A stretch of DNA of 64,000 nt from Molossus alvarezi (GCA_037176705.1 CM073885.1:159702290-159766289); one strand, 5' to 3'. Shown: positions 44,306 to 55,159, counted from the first letter of the stretch. Translations and numbers: made by a program. The notes: generated by a model from the letters alone, not told the origin.

Positions 44306-44738
44306 AGGGAGAGAGTCCGATAAATCCATGTGCCGGCCCTTTAGGGAGCTGCCTGGGGCTCCAGCCGCGTCAGCCTCCCTGAGCCTCAGTTCCCGCTGGT
44401 TTTTCCAGCCAGAAGTTATGGGGACTTCTCTTCCTGGCACTGGAACCCTGAACGGGGCACCTGGTGTGGGACGGGGACCCCTCAGTCCTCAGGGAGAACC
44501 TTCCCAGCCGAGGTATCCTCCTGATTTTTATCCGCCACACGTGGGTGTGGGACCAGCCCGTGGCCTCTGCCCCTCGCGCCTCCGCCCCTCCTACCGTCTG
44601 GATGTGGCTGCTGCTTTAATTTCGTAGTTGTAGGACTTCTATTCAGCTTGATTTCAGGCGGTTTTGAATGATGGTTGTTCTGTAGTTTAGTTGTAACTTT
44701 GATGTGGTTGTGGGAGGACGTGATACAGCATTTACCTA

Positions 44739-44760
44739 CCCGCCATCTTGACCGGAAGTC
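44739..44760 (-). promoter_or_regulatory. YY1-like site at the HAL1 5' end
   Basis: On the minus strand the first bases read GACTTCCGGTCAAGATGGCGG. CAAGATGGCGG is the YY1 core found at the start of L1 5'UTRs. In copy 1 it has changed to CAAGATAGCGG (11356-11366). Confidence 0.6.
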
Positions 44761-45517
44761 CCAAAGGACGCCTTCTTTAAAGACATGGACTACATCTGCA
44801 TTTTCCACCCTACTGGCTGGGGAAGAAGTGGTGCATCTCCTACAGCTTCAGGAGCACCTGCTACTTTTTCATCATGGTGGAATGCAGCGACAAAGACCTG
44901 CACCCCGGTGTACCAGGGCTCATGCACCAGGCCATGACAGATCTCATTACACTGATGGGTTGCTTGGTGGACAGGAAGGGGAAAATCCTCATCCCCTGCA
45001 AAGTGAGGCTGTGGGACCCTTGACAGAGGAGCTGGGGCTCTATAAGGACATCGACTTTGACCTGGAGGAGTATGCCAAGGATGTGCAGACCCTGCTGCAT
45101 GACTGCAAAGAAGACGTCCTGATGCCCAGGTGGCAGTACTCGTCCCTCTTCCTCTGCAGGCTGGAAGGTGCCTTCTCTGGCTTGGGGACTGAGACCATGA
45201 TTCCTAGGAAAGTGGTCGGCAAGTTCTCTATCAAGGCTTGTGCCCAACATGACTCCTGAGGTCGTCAGCGAGCAGGTTATAAGTACTTGACTAAGGTTTG
45301 CTGAGCTTCAGGGCCCTAACAAGTTCAAGGTGTACATGGGCCATAGTGGGAAGCCCCAGGTATCCAATCTCAACCACCCTCACTACATGGCTGAGAGAAA
45401 GCCCTGAAAACAGGCTTTCTAACCCTCCAAACCTGAACCTACCTGGAAGGATCTTGTGGTCTGTCTGCTGATAAATAAAAAGTACAAATAAAAATAAAAG
45501 GAAAAAAGAAGAAGAAG
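44761..45517 (+). pseudogene. CNDP2: CNDP2 processed pseudogene, main part
   Basis: It translates in shifting frames to cytosolic non-specific dipeptidase: [12 protein letters not shown], then KDLHPG...[49 protein letters not shown] and [16 protein letters not shown]. After about 45410 it jumps past the C-terminal catalytic part to a short AT-rich 3' end with AATAAA-like repeats and an A-rich tail (45470-45517). No introns, several frameshifts, truncated at the 5' end: a dead retrocopy. CNDP2 itself is a zinc/manganese peptidase of the M20 family. A HAL1-like element later split the 5' edge. Confidence 0.9.
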
Positions 45518-45531
45518 AAGTCCATGGTGCC

Positions 45532-46100
45532 CATAGTCAAGCAAACATTAGAATTTAAAAAGAATATATATAAGTAGTAGAACTTCAGTTCGTGGAAATA
45601 TGGTGTGGACAAGACAGCCTGAAACCTTCATACTAAAAGTACTAGGTCAAAAAATACAATCACCCTTTTTGTGCATCAGTGCACTTAGAGGTAAATTTCT
45701 GAAAGGAGCTCAAGCGCATTCAGGGTAAGTGGACGGTGACGCCAAGAGTTACCTTGGGGCACCTACGGATAACGGGACCCAGAGCAGGGAGGAGTGGCAA
45801 AGCCAGAGCGCACACAGGGCAGGAAGTCAGGTCAACCCCCCCCCCCCCCCCCCCCCCGTCCTTGCTCATGGATCCTGCTGTGCTGCAGCCTCAGAGAGGG
45901 CAGTGAGAAAAGGCATTGTCCTGGCGGGGAGAGTAGTGAGGAACCTGCCTGTGTAAGAGGGGAGGGTGGCTCTGTTGGAAGTCTGGAAAGCCACAGGTGG
46001 GAACTTTCTCCTAAAAGGGCACCAGCAGAACCAAGTGGAATTCCTCTCTGCAGGGCTGAATCCACAGCTCATTTTGATACCCAGGAGACCAGTCTGAGAC
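45532..46100. other. Unique-looking sequence with a poly-C tract
   Basis: No gene or element recognised. A run of 22 C (45836-45857) lies inside. Confidence 0.5.
45836..45857. repeat. Poly-C tract (22 bp)
   Basis: Uninterrupted C homopolymer. Its length may be inexact for technical reasons. Confidence 0.9.
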
Positions 46101-46102
46101 TT

Positions 46103-46350
46103 TATTTTTTTATTTTTTATCCTTACCCAAGGGTATTTTTCCATTCTTTACTCAGATAGAGTGGGAGAGGGAGAGAGAAAGAGAGAGAGAAACATCGATG
46201 TGAAAGGGATGCATCGAATGGTTGCCACCCGCATGACCCATCCAGGGCCAGGGACAAACTGCAACCGAGGTACATACCCTTAGCGGGAACTGAACCCAGG
46301 TCTCTCTGGACTGCAGGCCGATGCTCTAACCACTGAGCAACTGGCCAGGG
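46103..46350 (-). mobile_element. Ves SINE (long form)
   Basis: Complete copy. CTGAGAC at 46094-46100 and 46351-46357 marks the target site. Confidence 0.93.
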
Positions 46351-46454
46351 CTGAGACTATTTTATAAGCAGGTTAACTTGCTCAAATAAGTTAGGTCTTC
46401 TGAAGTAGTCATAACCTTGACTAAGACAAATACATGGGCTTATTTGTTACGTTT

Positions 46455-46693
46455 TGTTTTTAATCATCAACCAAGAACATACTTTTTATTTACTTTAGAG
46501 AGAGAGGTAGGGAGAAGGAGAGAGAGAGAAAAGGAAACATGGATGTGAGAGTAAAACATCAGTTGTTTGCCTCCCACACATGCAAATTGGGAATCAAACC
46601 CACAACCTGGGTATGTGCCATGACCAGGAATTGAACCCGAAAACCTTCAGTGCACAGACAGCACTTCAACCAACTGACCATACTGGTCAGGGC
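46455..46693 (-). mobile_element. Ves SINE, diverged copy
   Basis: 'AATCATCAACCAAGAACATAC' at the left, GA-rich tract, 'AACCTTCAGTGCACAGACAGCAC' and 'CATACTGGTCAGGGC' head. Older than most copies here; mixes features of both main forms. Confidence 0.85.
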
Positions 46694-47328
46694 CAAACAC
46701 CTATGTTTTCTTAACAGTGTTGCATGTAAACAGGAATCTGTGCTTAATACAATTTTGTGAACTGAATTTTTCACTTAATACAAAATTACTAAGACTTAAC
46801 CATATTATTACATGTCTTTATAGTAGTTCATTTTGACTACATTTTTCACTGCCTTTTGTCAGCAGCACAGGATGCCTTTTTCTGGCCTTGACTGTGGCTC
46901 ACCTTTTTGTAGAAAAAGAAAAGGAAAAAAAAATTTTTTAAATAAGACTAGTGAAGATGAGATGTAGGCGTGCCCTGCCCACAGTGCCTCCAGGCCTCCC
47001 TCAGCTCCACCTCTCGGACCCTGAGACAAGCCACCCAGCCGACCCTGGGCCCCTGGTGTGGAGATGTGGAGACTGTGACTATTCATTCTTCCTTTTTAAA
47101 AAGTGATTGCTGTCCTCACAACTTCTCTTTGGTTTTGCTCACTGGAGTCCAAGAAGTAGGGGTGGGTGGCTCCCTCTGTTGCCCACCCTGGAAAGTAATT
47201 AACCATTTTTTAAAGAAAAAAACAAAGTATATGGTCAAAAAAAGAATATCCACTCTGTGGATAGTCTACAGTGTATTCATCCTTTCTCCTGAGAATGGGC
47301 ACTTTGGTTGATTCCAGTTGTTTGCTTT
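46694..47328. other. Mixed sequence, end resembles old L1
   Basis: No gene seen. 47270-47328 ('gggcactttggttgattccagttgtttgc') resembles a reverse-oriented old L1 3'UTR that continues after the LTR at 47771. Confidence 0.5.
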
Positions 47329-47770
47329 TGTTATAACTCAGTGCCATTGACCTAAACTCCCAGAGGCCTTCACGACAACCAAAGAGGTTGTCAGTTACTC
47401 ATCTACTGAAGAACATTCTTCACTAAGTAACCCCTGAGCAATCCCTAACCCCAGGGTAATAACTAACCCTTGAGTAATCCTGGGCTCGGCGCCAGGAATA
47501 ATCTATTGAAAACATCTTGACCTTTGAGATGTCTGGGAAACTGAGTAACAGGTAATTAACTAACCGCTAAATTCCGCTTCTGTAACATGCTTGCTTACAC
47601 GTAGCACCCCCCTTACAAAATCCTATAAAAAGGAGCCATTTTAGCTCTCCGCAGCCGCAGTTACTCCTGTGTGGGACATACTGCATGTGCCTGCGGACTT
47701 ATCTCAATAAACTCCTTTTATTAAACCCCATCTCGGCATCTGAGTTTGGTCGATCTCCTGGGTTACAACA
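47329..47770 (+). mobile_element. Solitary LTR of an endogenous retrovirus
   Basis: 442 bp bounded by TGTTATAAC and GTTACAACA (near-inverted ends, TG...CA). It has TATAAAAAGG at 47624-47633 and AATAAA at 47706-47711, in the right spacing for U3-R-U5. No internal retroviral sequence or second LTR is seen in the window. An ERV1-type origin is a guess from the layout. The target-site duplication is not clear (TTAT lies at both borders but overlaps the LTR start). Confidence 0.82.
47624..47633 (+). promoter_or_regulatory. LTR TATA box
   Basis: TATAAAAAGG, about 75 bp upstream of the AATAAA signal. Confidence 0.7.
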
Positions 47771-47800
47771 TTATGAAAATCATTTTTATTTATTTATTTA

Positions 47801-48037
47801 TATTATCCTCACCCGAGGACATTTTTGCATTTATCTTCAGATAGAGCGGGAGGGAGAGAGGGAGGAAGAGAGAAAGAACAATGTGAGAGAGACATATCGA
47901 GTGGTCACCACCCACACGACCCCAACCGGGGCCAGGAGAAACCACAACTGAGGTACGTGCCCTTAGCAGGAACCGAACCCGGGACTCTCTGGTCCGCGGG
48001 CCAATGCTCTAACTACTGAGCAAAACTGGCCAGGGCT
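47801..48037 (-). mobile_element. Ves SINE (long form)
   Basis: 'ATCCTCACCCGAGGACATTTTTGCAT' left end, GA-rich tract, 'CAAAACTGGCCAGGGC' head at right. Confidence 0.94.
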
Positions 48038-48167
48038 AAATATTGATTTTTAATGTCAGATTGCTTTCCCAAAAAGTAGATCTAATTTATATCCCTGTGA
48101 TCAGAGGATGAGAGGGCCCATCCATTCAAGCCCCAATCCCAAAAGGATTATCTTTATTTTATTTATT

Positions 48168-48389
48168 TTTTTAATCCTCACCCAAGGATATTTTTTCATT
48201 TATCTTCAGATAAGGTTGGAGGGAGAGAAAGAGATAGAAACATTGATGTGAGAGAGACACATGGATTGGCGGCCTCCCGCAGGACCTGGACCAGGGCCGG
48301 GGACTGAACCGAAGCCAAGGTACATGCCCTTGACCAGAAATGAACCCGCGATGCTTTGGTCTGGGGCCAAAGCTCATGGGCTAGGGTGG
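48168..48389 (-). mobile_element. Ves SINE (long form), head altered
   Basis: Tail 'AATCCTCACCCAAGGATATT' and middle are normal. The head has changed to 'ggtctggggccaaagctcatgggctaggg', so the last 30-40 bp of the tRNA-like part are rearranged. Confidence 0.85.
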
Positions 48390-48789
48390 ATTAGCTTTTA
48401 AATGTGTGACAAGTTGATAGGCAAACAAAGGCCTCGCCTTATTTTGTATTTGCATTTATTTAATACTAGAAAGTAAACATTGTTCCCAAGTGACTTGAAG
48501 CCTAATTTTCCCCACCAACATGAACTGTAAAGAAAAAGCCATTGGTTTTGCTTTATATCAGTATCAGTTTTAATGGGATATTTGTATACCTTCCAATCGT
48601 TGTGTTAATTTGAACAAATTTCACAAACATCTTAGTTCAGTTCAGTATTTTAACGCTATACAAATAATGGAAATAATGGGCCCAGTTATGGGCTTGTTCC
48701 TTCTGTCACCATTTTTTTTCTTTCTTTTTTTTTTTTTTTGCTTGCTACAAATTACCTTTTGTGATTGTGAAAATAATTAGCTGTGGAAA
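48390..48789. other. AT-rich sequence with a T-run
   Basis: No gene or clear element. Long T-run near 48712-48740. Confidence 0.45.
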
Positions 48790-48801
48790 CACTTTGTTTT
48801 T

Positions 48802-49047
48802 GTTTTTGTGTCTTGTTAATCCTCACCAGAGAACATTTTTCCATTGATTTTTATAGAGTAGAAGGGAGAGAGAGAGAGAGAGAGAAACATTAGCATCTGT
48901 GTGAGAGAGACACATCGATTGGTTGCCTCCCACACAACCCCAACTGCGGCCAGGGATTGAACCTGCAACCCAGGTATGTGCCCTTGACCGGGGATTGAAC
49001 CCGACACCTTCTGGCTGATACTCTAACCATTGAGCCAAACTGGGCAC
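48802..49047 (-). mobile_element. Ves SINE (long form)
   Basis: Complete copy. Perfect 12-bp TSD CACTTTGTTTTT at 48790-48801 and 49048-49059. Confidence 0.95.
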
Positions 49048-49059
49048 CACTTTGTTTTT

Positions 49060-50043
49060 AATCATGTGTCAATCAAACCTACCCAGGAAGTAAAAATTGT
49101 ATTACCTCATTAATGTTATTATTCAGTAATTTTGCTGAATCTAAATATAAAGAAAAAATTACCCACACTCAGCACCAAGAGATAACCATGCAATTTTATT
49201 TTTATATTGATTACTATTTTTTTCTAGGTATTTTTACATAATTGAAACGTTTAGAACTCAGTGCTGATACAGGTATAGAAACCAGCTCTAGCTAGAAGGT
49301 TAGTCATGCAGAAATATTAATATTTATGCAATTAAATTGATTAAACTTTACCTTTTGCCACACCTGCAGAAAGTCCTTTCCCTCCACCTCCCACCACTAC
49401 CCTCTCAAGATTATAAAAATGCAACTATTGTTCCTTCTGGTGCTTCTTTGATTTATTGTTATTTTAAACTCTCTTATTCCTCCAAGACAATGGGAACTTT
49501 AAGAAACCAACCTCACAGTGGACAATGTACAGTAACATTTAATTTTTCAGCCCGATCAAGAAATAAGTTCTTTAGATGAACATACATTCAACAAAACTGA
49601 AAGTTGTTTCTATTTTTTAAATAGTTTTCCTAGAACATTTCTTTAAAACATTACATACTCCCTTAGAAAATAAAAATCCTCTATAAATTAGCATTTTCTT
49701 GGTGTGAAGATAATCACTATACAAAATAGATATATAAATTATTTTACAGAGTTAAAAGAGGGATTAATAAAGCTTGAAAACAACAGTCCTTCCCTCCAGC
49801 AAGAGTGTAGCCTGCTGATTTTACTAGTCTTATTTCTTCTCTCCCACTACCCCATCAACCTCAATTTTCCCCTTCTGTTAGTGGGTCGTCTCTACTTTTC
49901 TTTTCTATGTATTCTTTCTGTAACTGAACATATCCTGGGGCACCATACTTGTAAATTCCGTCATTTTAAGTTTTGTTTTTTTGGTTTTGTGGGGTGGTTT
50001 TTTTGTAGCATGTAGAACAGCGAACAATTTCCTCCAACCTCTT
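49060..50043. other. AT-rich unique-looking sequence
   Basis: The frame at 49704-50015 (103 codons) is hydrophobic by chance composition and shows no family signature. Confidence 0.5.
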
Positions 50044-50058
50044 AAAATATTTGTAAGC

Positions 50059-50282
50059 GCCCCAGCCAGTTTGGCTCAGCGGTTAGAGCGTCCGCCCATG
50101 GACTGAAGTGTCACAGGTTCGATCTCCAAACCCAAATGGGATCCTGCAGGAGGCGACCAATCCACGTGTCTCTCTAAAGTCCATGTTTCTCTCTCTCCCT
50201 CCCTCCCTCCTACCCTTCCACTTTCTCTGAAAACCAATAGAAGAATGTCCTCAGGTGAGGAGTGACAAAAGAAAAAGAAAAG
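50059..50282 (+). mobile_element. Ves SINE (long form), diverged
   Basis: Head 'CCCCAGCCAGTTTGGCTCAGCGG', B box GGTTCGATCTCC, tail 'GTCCTCAGGTGAGGAG'. Flanks 50044-50058 and 50283-50297 match at 13 of 15. The middle part is deleted. Confidence 0.92.
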
Positions 50283-50384
50283 AAAGTATTTGTAGGCTTA
50301 GCATTTGGGGTTGCAGAGAACTGGGAGTTAATGGCTGGGGTATAACATGACAAAATGGTGAACAGAAGCGCTATTTTATCTTGT

Positions 50385-50470
50385 TTGTTTTTGGGTCTCT
50401 TGCACTTAGCATAATGCTTGGCACACACACACAAAAACTTCAGTAAATATTGAATGAATGAATGAATAAT
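50385..50470 (+). mobile_element. L2/MIR 3'-end fragment
   Basis: 'gcacttagcataatgcttggcacac...cagtaaatattgaatgaatgaatg' matches the conserved 3' end shared by L2 and related repeats. Confidence 0.65.
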
Positions 50471-50520
50471 ATTTATATCGAAACATTGGTATTCCACAGG
50501 AGGGGTCATTTTCTTCTTTT

Positions 50521-50741
50521 CCCTTAAAATTTTTTTTTCTTTTTGATTTTAGAGAGAGAAGAAGGGAGAGGGAGAGAGAGATGGAAACATCAATGAGAGA
50601 GAACATCGATTGGCTGCCTCCTGCATGCCCCCCCACTTGGGATTGGGCCCACAGCCTGGGAATGTGTCCTGACCGGGAATCAAACTGGTGACCTCTTGGT
50701 GCATGGGTTGATGCTCAACCACTGAGCCACACCAGCCAAAC
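50521..50741 (-). mobile_element. Ves SINE (short form)
   Basis: Complete short-form copy. Perfect 14-bp TSD CATTTTCTTCTTTT at 50507-50520 and 50742-50755. Confidence 0.96.
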
Positions 50742-50755
50742 CATTTTCTTCTTTT

Positions 50756-51769
50756 TCCAAAGTTCCTCCATAAAATGGGAAATTCTACCAAGATCCCCAT
50801 CTTCCCAGGGACCCAGAAGGGAGGAAGTTGCTGCTGGCCCGCCACCTCTCACTGGTTCTTTGCTATGTCTGGTGAGGTAGTGAGACTCAGCTGTAGTTTC
50901 ATCTTTTCTTCAGGACTAGTGAACTCCGTAAAAGTGGCACTGTCATAAAGGCCACATCTCTTTGACTCTTGAGCGGTTGTCCTCTGCAAGCTGTGTTTCT
51001 CACCTGTCAGTCCTGCCTCTTCCTATCAAAATGCTCACCAGGCGCGCCCGGCCTCTGTGGGAGCAGCTCACCCTCTTCCTGGGACCCAGCACTTCTGTTC
51101 CACCTAGGGAAGTAACAGCAGGAAGCCTGCTGGCCACAGGTCCACGCACAGCAATACTGCCCATACATTGATCCCTCCCATGTATGTTCTTAATCTCAGT
51201 GCTCAGAGAAAAGTAGAGGTGTAGTTAATTGGGTCCTTCAATCCCATTCATGGCAATAACACAGTTGTAAGCACCAGAGAGCTCCTGAACAGAATGTTTT
51301 CACAGTGGGTAGGGCATGAAGGAAGACAGTAGTGAATTAGTCTCTCAGGAAGATTGTCTTCTGGTAAATTCCTGTGACTTTCTCTGGTGGGGCCCAAAGA
51401 AACTGCTTTGTGATAATCCAGTCCCTTCTTCCTTCCCTTGATTTTACCTCCTCCCCCACATGCACAGGGAATTCCTTGGTTCTGGGTGTGATCACTTCTC
51501 CCTGGGAGATGTGGGAAGGAGAACATATGCTAGTTTATAAAATGTATAATATGAGTTAAAAAAATAAAATTTAACCCAGCTTTTCTGATCATTGCCAGGG
51601 GGGCAAGAATTAAATAGGCCTTTGTTTCTAATGCAGGAGAGGAACTGGTGGCCAACGGGCCCCTAGAATTGGGTGGAATACTCTTCGAGCTGGAGCCTGG
51701 TCACACAGGCTTTGATGACAGGAAGGCTGATTCAGATGGAGATTAGGGTGCAGAAATTGGACTAAGGAG
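50756..51769. other. Unique-looking sequence
   Basis: No element or gene recognised; short frames only (for example 50962-51171, 51248-51526 minus). Confidence 0.5.
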
Positions 51770-51784
51770 GTGTCACTGTGTTTA

Positions 51785-51990
51785 TTTTTGATATTTTGTT
51801 CAGATAGAGTGGGAGAGAGAGAGAGAAACATCGACGTGAAAGGGACACATCGAGTGGTTGCCACCCTCATCACCCAACCAGGGCCGGGGACAAACTGCAA
51901 CCAAGGTACGTGCCCTTAGCGGGAACTGAACTCGAGTCTCTCTGGACCACAGGCCGACGCTCTAACCGCTGAGCCGAACCGGCCAGGGCA
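51785..51990 (-). mobile_element. Ves SINE (long form) lacking its 3' tail, with perfect TSD
   Basis: Perfect 15-bp TSD GTGTCACTGTGTTTA at 51770-51784 and 51991-52005. In sense direction it ends at 'TCTGAACAAAATATCAAAAA', so the usual 'TGTCCTCGGGTGAGGAT' tail is absent. The break falls at the A-rich 'GAACAAAAAA' of the SINE. Confidence 0.95.
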
Positions 51991-52264
51991 GTGTCACTGT
52001 GTTTAATGTCTGTTAAGGACAGGGAGTGCGGAAGGTATGAGTCCATCAGACTCATGTTGTACCCGTCAGCCTCTCAGAAATTGTGGTTGTTGAAGAGAAT
52101 TTTGACAGTAGAATATGTTGAGGTGGTGACTGGCATGTATATGTAAAAAAAAAAAAAAAAAATGTGCAAATGAAGAAATGAAATAGAAAACCTAGGAAAG
52201 TTTAGGATCTTAGGATGGCTAAGTTTCTGCACACAAACCCTTATTCTCCTTTAAGAATAACTCT

Positions 52265-52513
52265 TGCCCTGGCCAGTTTGCTCAGTGGTTGGAGCGTTGG
52301 CCTGTGGACCAGAGGAGGCCTGGGTTTGGTTCCTGCTAAAGGCACGTACCTCGGTTGCAGTTTGTCCCCGGCCCTGGCTGGGGTCGTGTGGGTGGCAACC
52401 ACTCGATGTGTCTCTCTCACATTGATATTTCTCTCTCTCTCTCTTCCCCCTTCTCTCCCTCCCACTCTATCTGAAAATGAATGCAAAAATGTCCTCGGGT
52501 GAAGGAAAAAAAA
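52265..52513 (+). mobile_element. Ves SINE (long form)
   Basis: Complete copy. TSD AAGAATAACTCT at 52253-52264 and 52514-52525. Confidence 0.96.
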
Positions 52514-52525
52514 AAGAATAACTCT

Positions 52526-53476
52526 CAGCAGGGACAATATTGCCTCCAAGGTGGAGGGAAGGGATTGGAGCCAAAAATCATACCCTTTTTTGTGTATAAA
52601 GCAGAGGTACAAAAAGTACACAAACAAATATGCAATATATCTGTTGTATTAAAATTTCATAACGAGGGTCTTTAGGAAAATATGACTAAAAAGGCTCCTG
52701 ATGGAATAGTAATGCAAAAAAGATTGAGAAGTGCTGCTTTAGAATGATTCCTTAAGTATTAGCTTTTAAAAAAATTATGGCAGTGGCATCATTGCATTTT
52801 CTTACTGTAAAAATAATACATTCCCATTAGGAAAACAAACATAACAAAGAGAAAAGATTGGCAGGTTCCCTCCCAGGCGCATGCGCATGCCTTTCTTCTG
52901 CATCTCCTAAATTCCAAGGGACCCCAGGAGCCTTGCACCCAGGGCAGCAGGGGCAGCGTCAGCCCATCCCAACCCCCTGAACCTGTCTTCAAGGCCTCTT
53001 TTCTCTGACTTTCCAATGAGCCAAAGCAGCCCCACCTAGGTTCTCCCGTGTTCCTGTCCAAAGTCCTTCCTTGTTTTACTGTCCTCAGCATTAATAAACA
53101 TACTCTCAAAACAAAAGAAGTGAAAAGATTTCTAAAAATCCCACCATTCAGAGATAACATTTAGGGTGTGTGTATGTGTGTGCTCATTATTTTTGCTTCT
53201 GTTCAACAGTGAAACCATGAGGGCAGGGCATTCAAAATGAGCCTCCAGAGTCTGTAAGGTCATGATAAGTCTTCCTATTGCCCGGAAATGCAGGGACGAT
53301 CACTGCAAGTCTCATTGTTCTGTTATGGAAACAGATGCTGGATTGTTTGTTTTCTGTTTTAGATATTGAAATGTCTTTCCCCTCTATTTCCTACTGCTCT
53401 GGCTCAGAGCCAACTGAGGAATGAGAAGTGAGTCTACTAGCCCTCAGCTAGAGGTTTGGGTACATGAGGGTGGTAT
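52526..53476. other. Unique-looking sequence
   Basis: A minus-strand frame at 52789-53160 has no recognisable domain. No element recognised. Confidence 0.5.
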
Positions 53477-53493
53477 AAAGAATCTGCTGACAA

Positions 53494-53756
53494 CCCTGGC
53501 TGGTTTGGCTCAGTGGTTAGAGCGTCGGCCTGCGGTCCAGAGAGACCTGGGTTCAGTTCCTGCTAGGGGCACGTACCTCGGTTGCAGTCTGTCTTCGGCC
53601 CTGGTTGGTCATGCGGGTGACAGCCACTCAATGTATCCCTTTCACATCGATGTTTCTCTCTCTTTCTCCCTCTTTCTCCTTCCCACTTTGTCTGAACAAA
53701 AAAATGGAAAAAATGTCCTCGGGTGAGAATAAAAAAAAAAAAGTTAAAAAAGAAAA
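53494..53756 (+). mobile_element. Ves SINE (long form)
   Basis: Complete copy. Perfect 17-bp TSD AAAGAATCTGCTGACAA at 53477-53493 and 53757-53773. Confidence 0.97.
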
Positions 53757-53773
53757 AAAGAATCTGCTGACAA

Positions 53774-54375
53774 AAGCTATGATGGAGGCATCAACTGGGC
53801 AAGAAAAAAACATGGGATTCAGAAACACCTCTGCTTACAGGTCACCAGATGAGGGGTCAAAAGTGTAAGAATGAGGCGGAACTAGGTGGTGCAGAGTCTC
53901 CAGAAGTGCAGGTTTATTGGGAATTAGCCTGCTGGACTACCTCTAAGGAGAGAGTAGCAACTGGCTTGTACAGACTAGGGATTTTTAAGCTCAGGGCTGG
54001 GGGGTGGTCGTTCAGCCAAGGAGATGTGGTCATCTTTGATTGGTCAGGCCTGGGGTCTCCCAAGTTCTTGATTGGCCAGGGGCTGGGGTCTCCTGAAATT
54101 TGTTTTTCTTGTCGACCAACCGTTTGCAGTTTTGGGTGTGTTAGGGTGGTTCCATCATCCATTCCTCCTGACTGGAGTGATGGGTTTTGTTTTCTTGGAA
54201 TGAGAGGTTTAGGGCAATAATATGGAGGTTAAGAGCTAACAAAAAGAGTTACATCAATATTTATTGACTTCAGAATCATATCCTCTCCTCAGGTTATCTC
54301 ATCTTATTAATATAGGAATCAAAGGTGACTCATGTTTTTTGTGGGGTTTTTTTTTTTTTGTCATTATTTTAAAAA
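53774..54375. other. Unique-looking sequence
   Basis: It contains near-repeats of 'gattggtcaggcctggggtctcc' and 'gattggccaggggctggggtctcc' (about 54036-54090). No gene recognised. Confidence 0.5.
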
Positions 54376-54790
54376 TTGTACCAAAATACAAATAAAATAA
54401 AACTTACCATCTTAGCCATTAAAAAATTTTTTTTTCCTTTATTGATTTGAGAGAGGAAGTGAGAGGGAGAGAGAGAGAGAAATATCAATGAGGGAGAACA
54501 TTGATTGGCTGCCTCCTGCATGACCTCCACTGGGGATCTGGCCCACAACCTGGGCATGTGTCCTGACCAGGAATCGAACCTCTTGTTGCATGGGTTGACG
54601 CTCAACCACTGAGCCACACCGGCCGGACCATCTTAGCCATTTTTAAGTGTACAGATCATTGGCATTAAGCACGTTCACATTGCCATGCTACCGTCACCAT
54701 CATCCATCCACAGAACTGTTTCATCTTACAAAATTAAAATTTTCCACCCATTGAACAATAACTCCCATCTCCCCTCCCTGTAACCATGGG
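54376..54790 (-). mobile_element. Old L1 3'UTR fragment with SINE insertion
   Basis: 'ccaaaatacaaataaaataaaacttaccatcttagccatt' and, after the SINE, 'tttaagtgtacagatcattggcattaagcacgttcacattgccatg' plus 'ttgaacaataactcccatctcccctccc' are reverse-oriented old L1 3'UTR text. Confidence 0.8.
54421..54626 (-). mobile_element. Ves SINE (short form)
   Basis: Perfect 15-bp TSD ACCATCTTAGCCATT at 54406-54420 and 54627-54641. Confidence 0.96.
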
Positions 54791-55159
54791 TTACATGAGC
54801 ACCTGGAGGGAGGGTAGTGCCCTCTCTCCTACACTGACCGTGGCCACTCAGAGTTTGATGACATTCCCTTTGGCTAGACCATACTATCTATCAATGCTTA
54901 GTTACCTTATATTACAAATATTGTAGGTTGGCATCAGACCTGGTGGTTTGTGACAGCCACCTAAAGACAGCCCGTGGTGGTTTTCAGTTTTAGAATTTTT
55001 CTGATGCCTACTGGAGGATGCTGGTGTTTCTCATTCTATCAGTGGCCAGTGTTTAGGGTCATCTAAATTGAGCTCCTAATCTTCAACTTGACTCTAAAAC
55101 TTATGACTTCCATGGATGTGACTCCCTCAGGACAAGGTTGAAATATTAAGGAAATGAAT
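54791..55159. other. Unique-looking sequence
   Basis: Nothing recognised. Confidence 0.45.

Larger units (their letters stand above)
42615..44760 (-). mobile_element. HAL1-like element copy 2 (5'UTR + intact ORF1 + 3' end, no ORF2)
   Basis: Perfect 14-bp TSD CCAAAGGACGCCTT at 42601-42614 and 44761-44774. Sense order: 5' end GACTTCCGGTCAAGATGGC (44760), about 0.87 kb GC-rich 5'UTR, ORF1 (43891-42974), about 0.36 kb 3'UTR with a purine/G-rich run, then 'AATAAAGATTTAAA' and the tail. Total 2146 bp. The structure is the same as copy 1, with about 7% divergence in a stretch counted by hand. The 5' end is complete and the 3' end resembles the L1 3' end here, so mobilisation by L1 ORF2 in trans is expected. 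Confidence 0.92.

Noticed and set aside
47329..47770. Complete provirus around the LTR
   Set aside because: No gag, pol or env similarity and no second LTR within the surrounding sequence; a solo LTR is the simpler reading.
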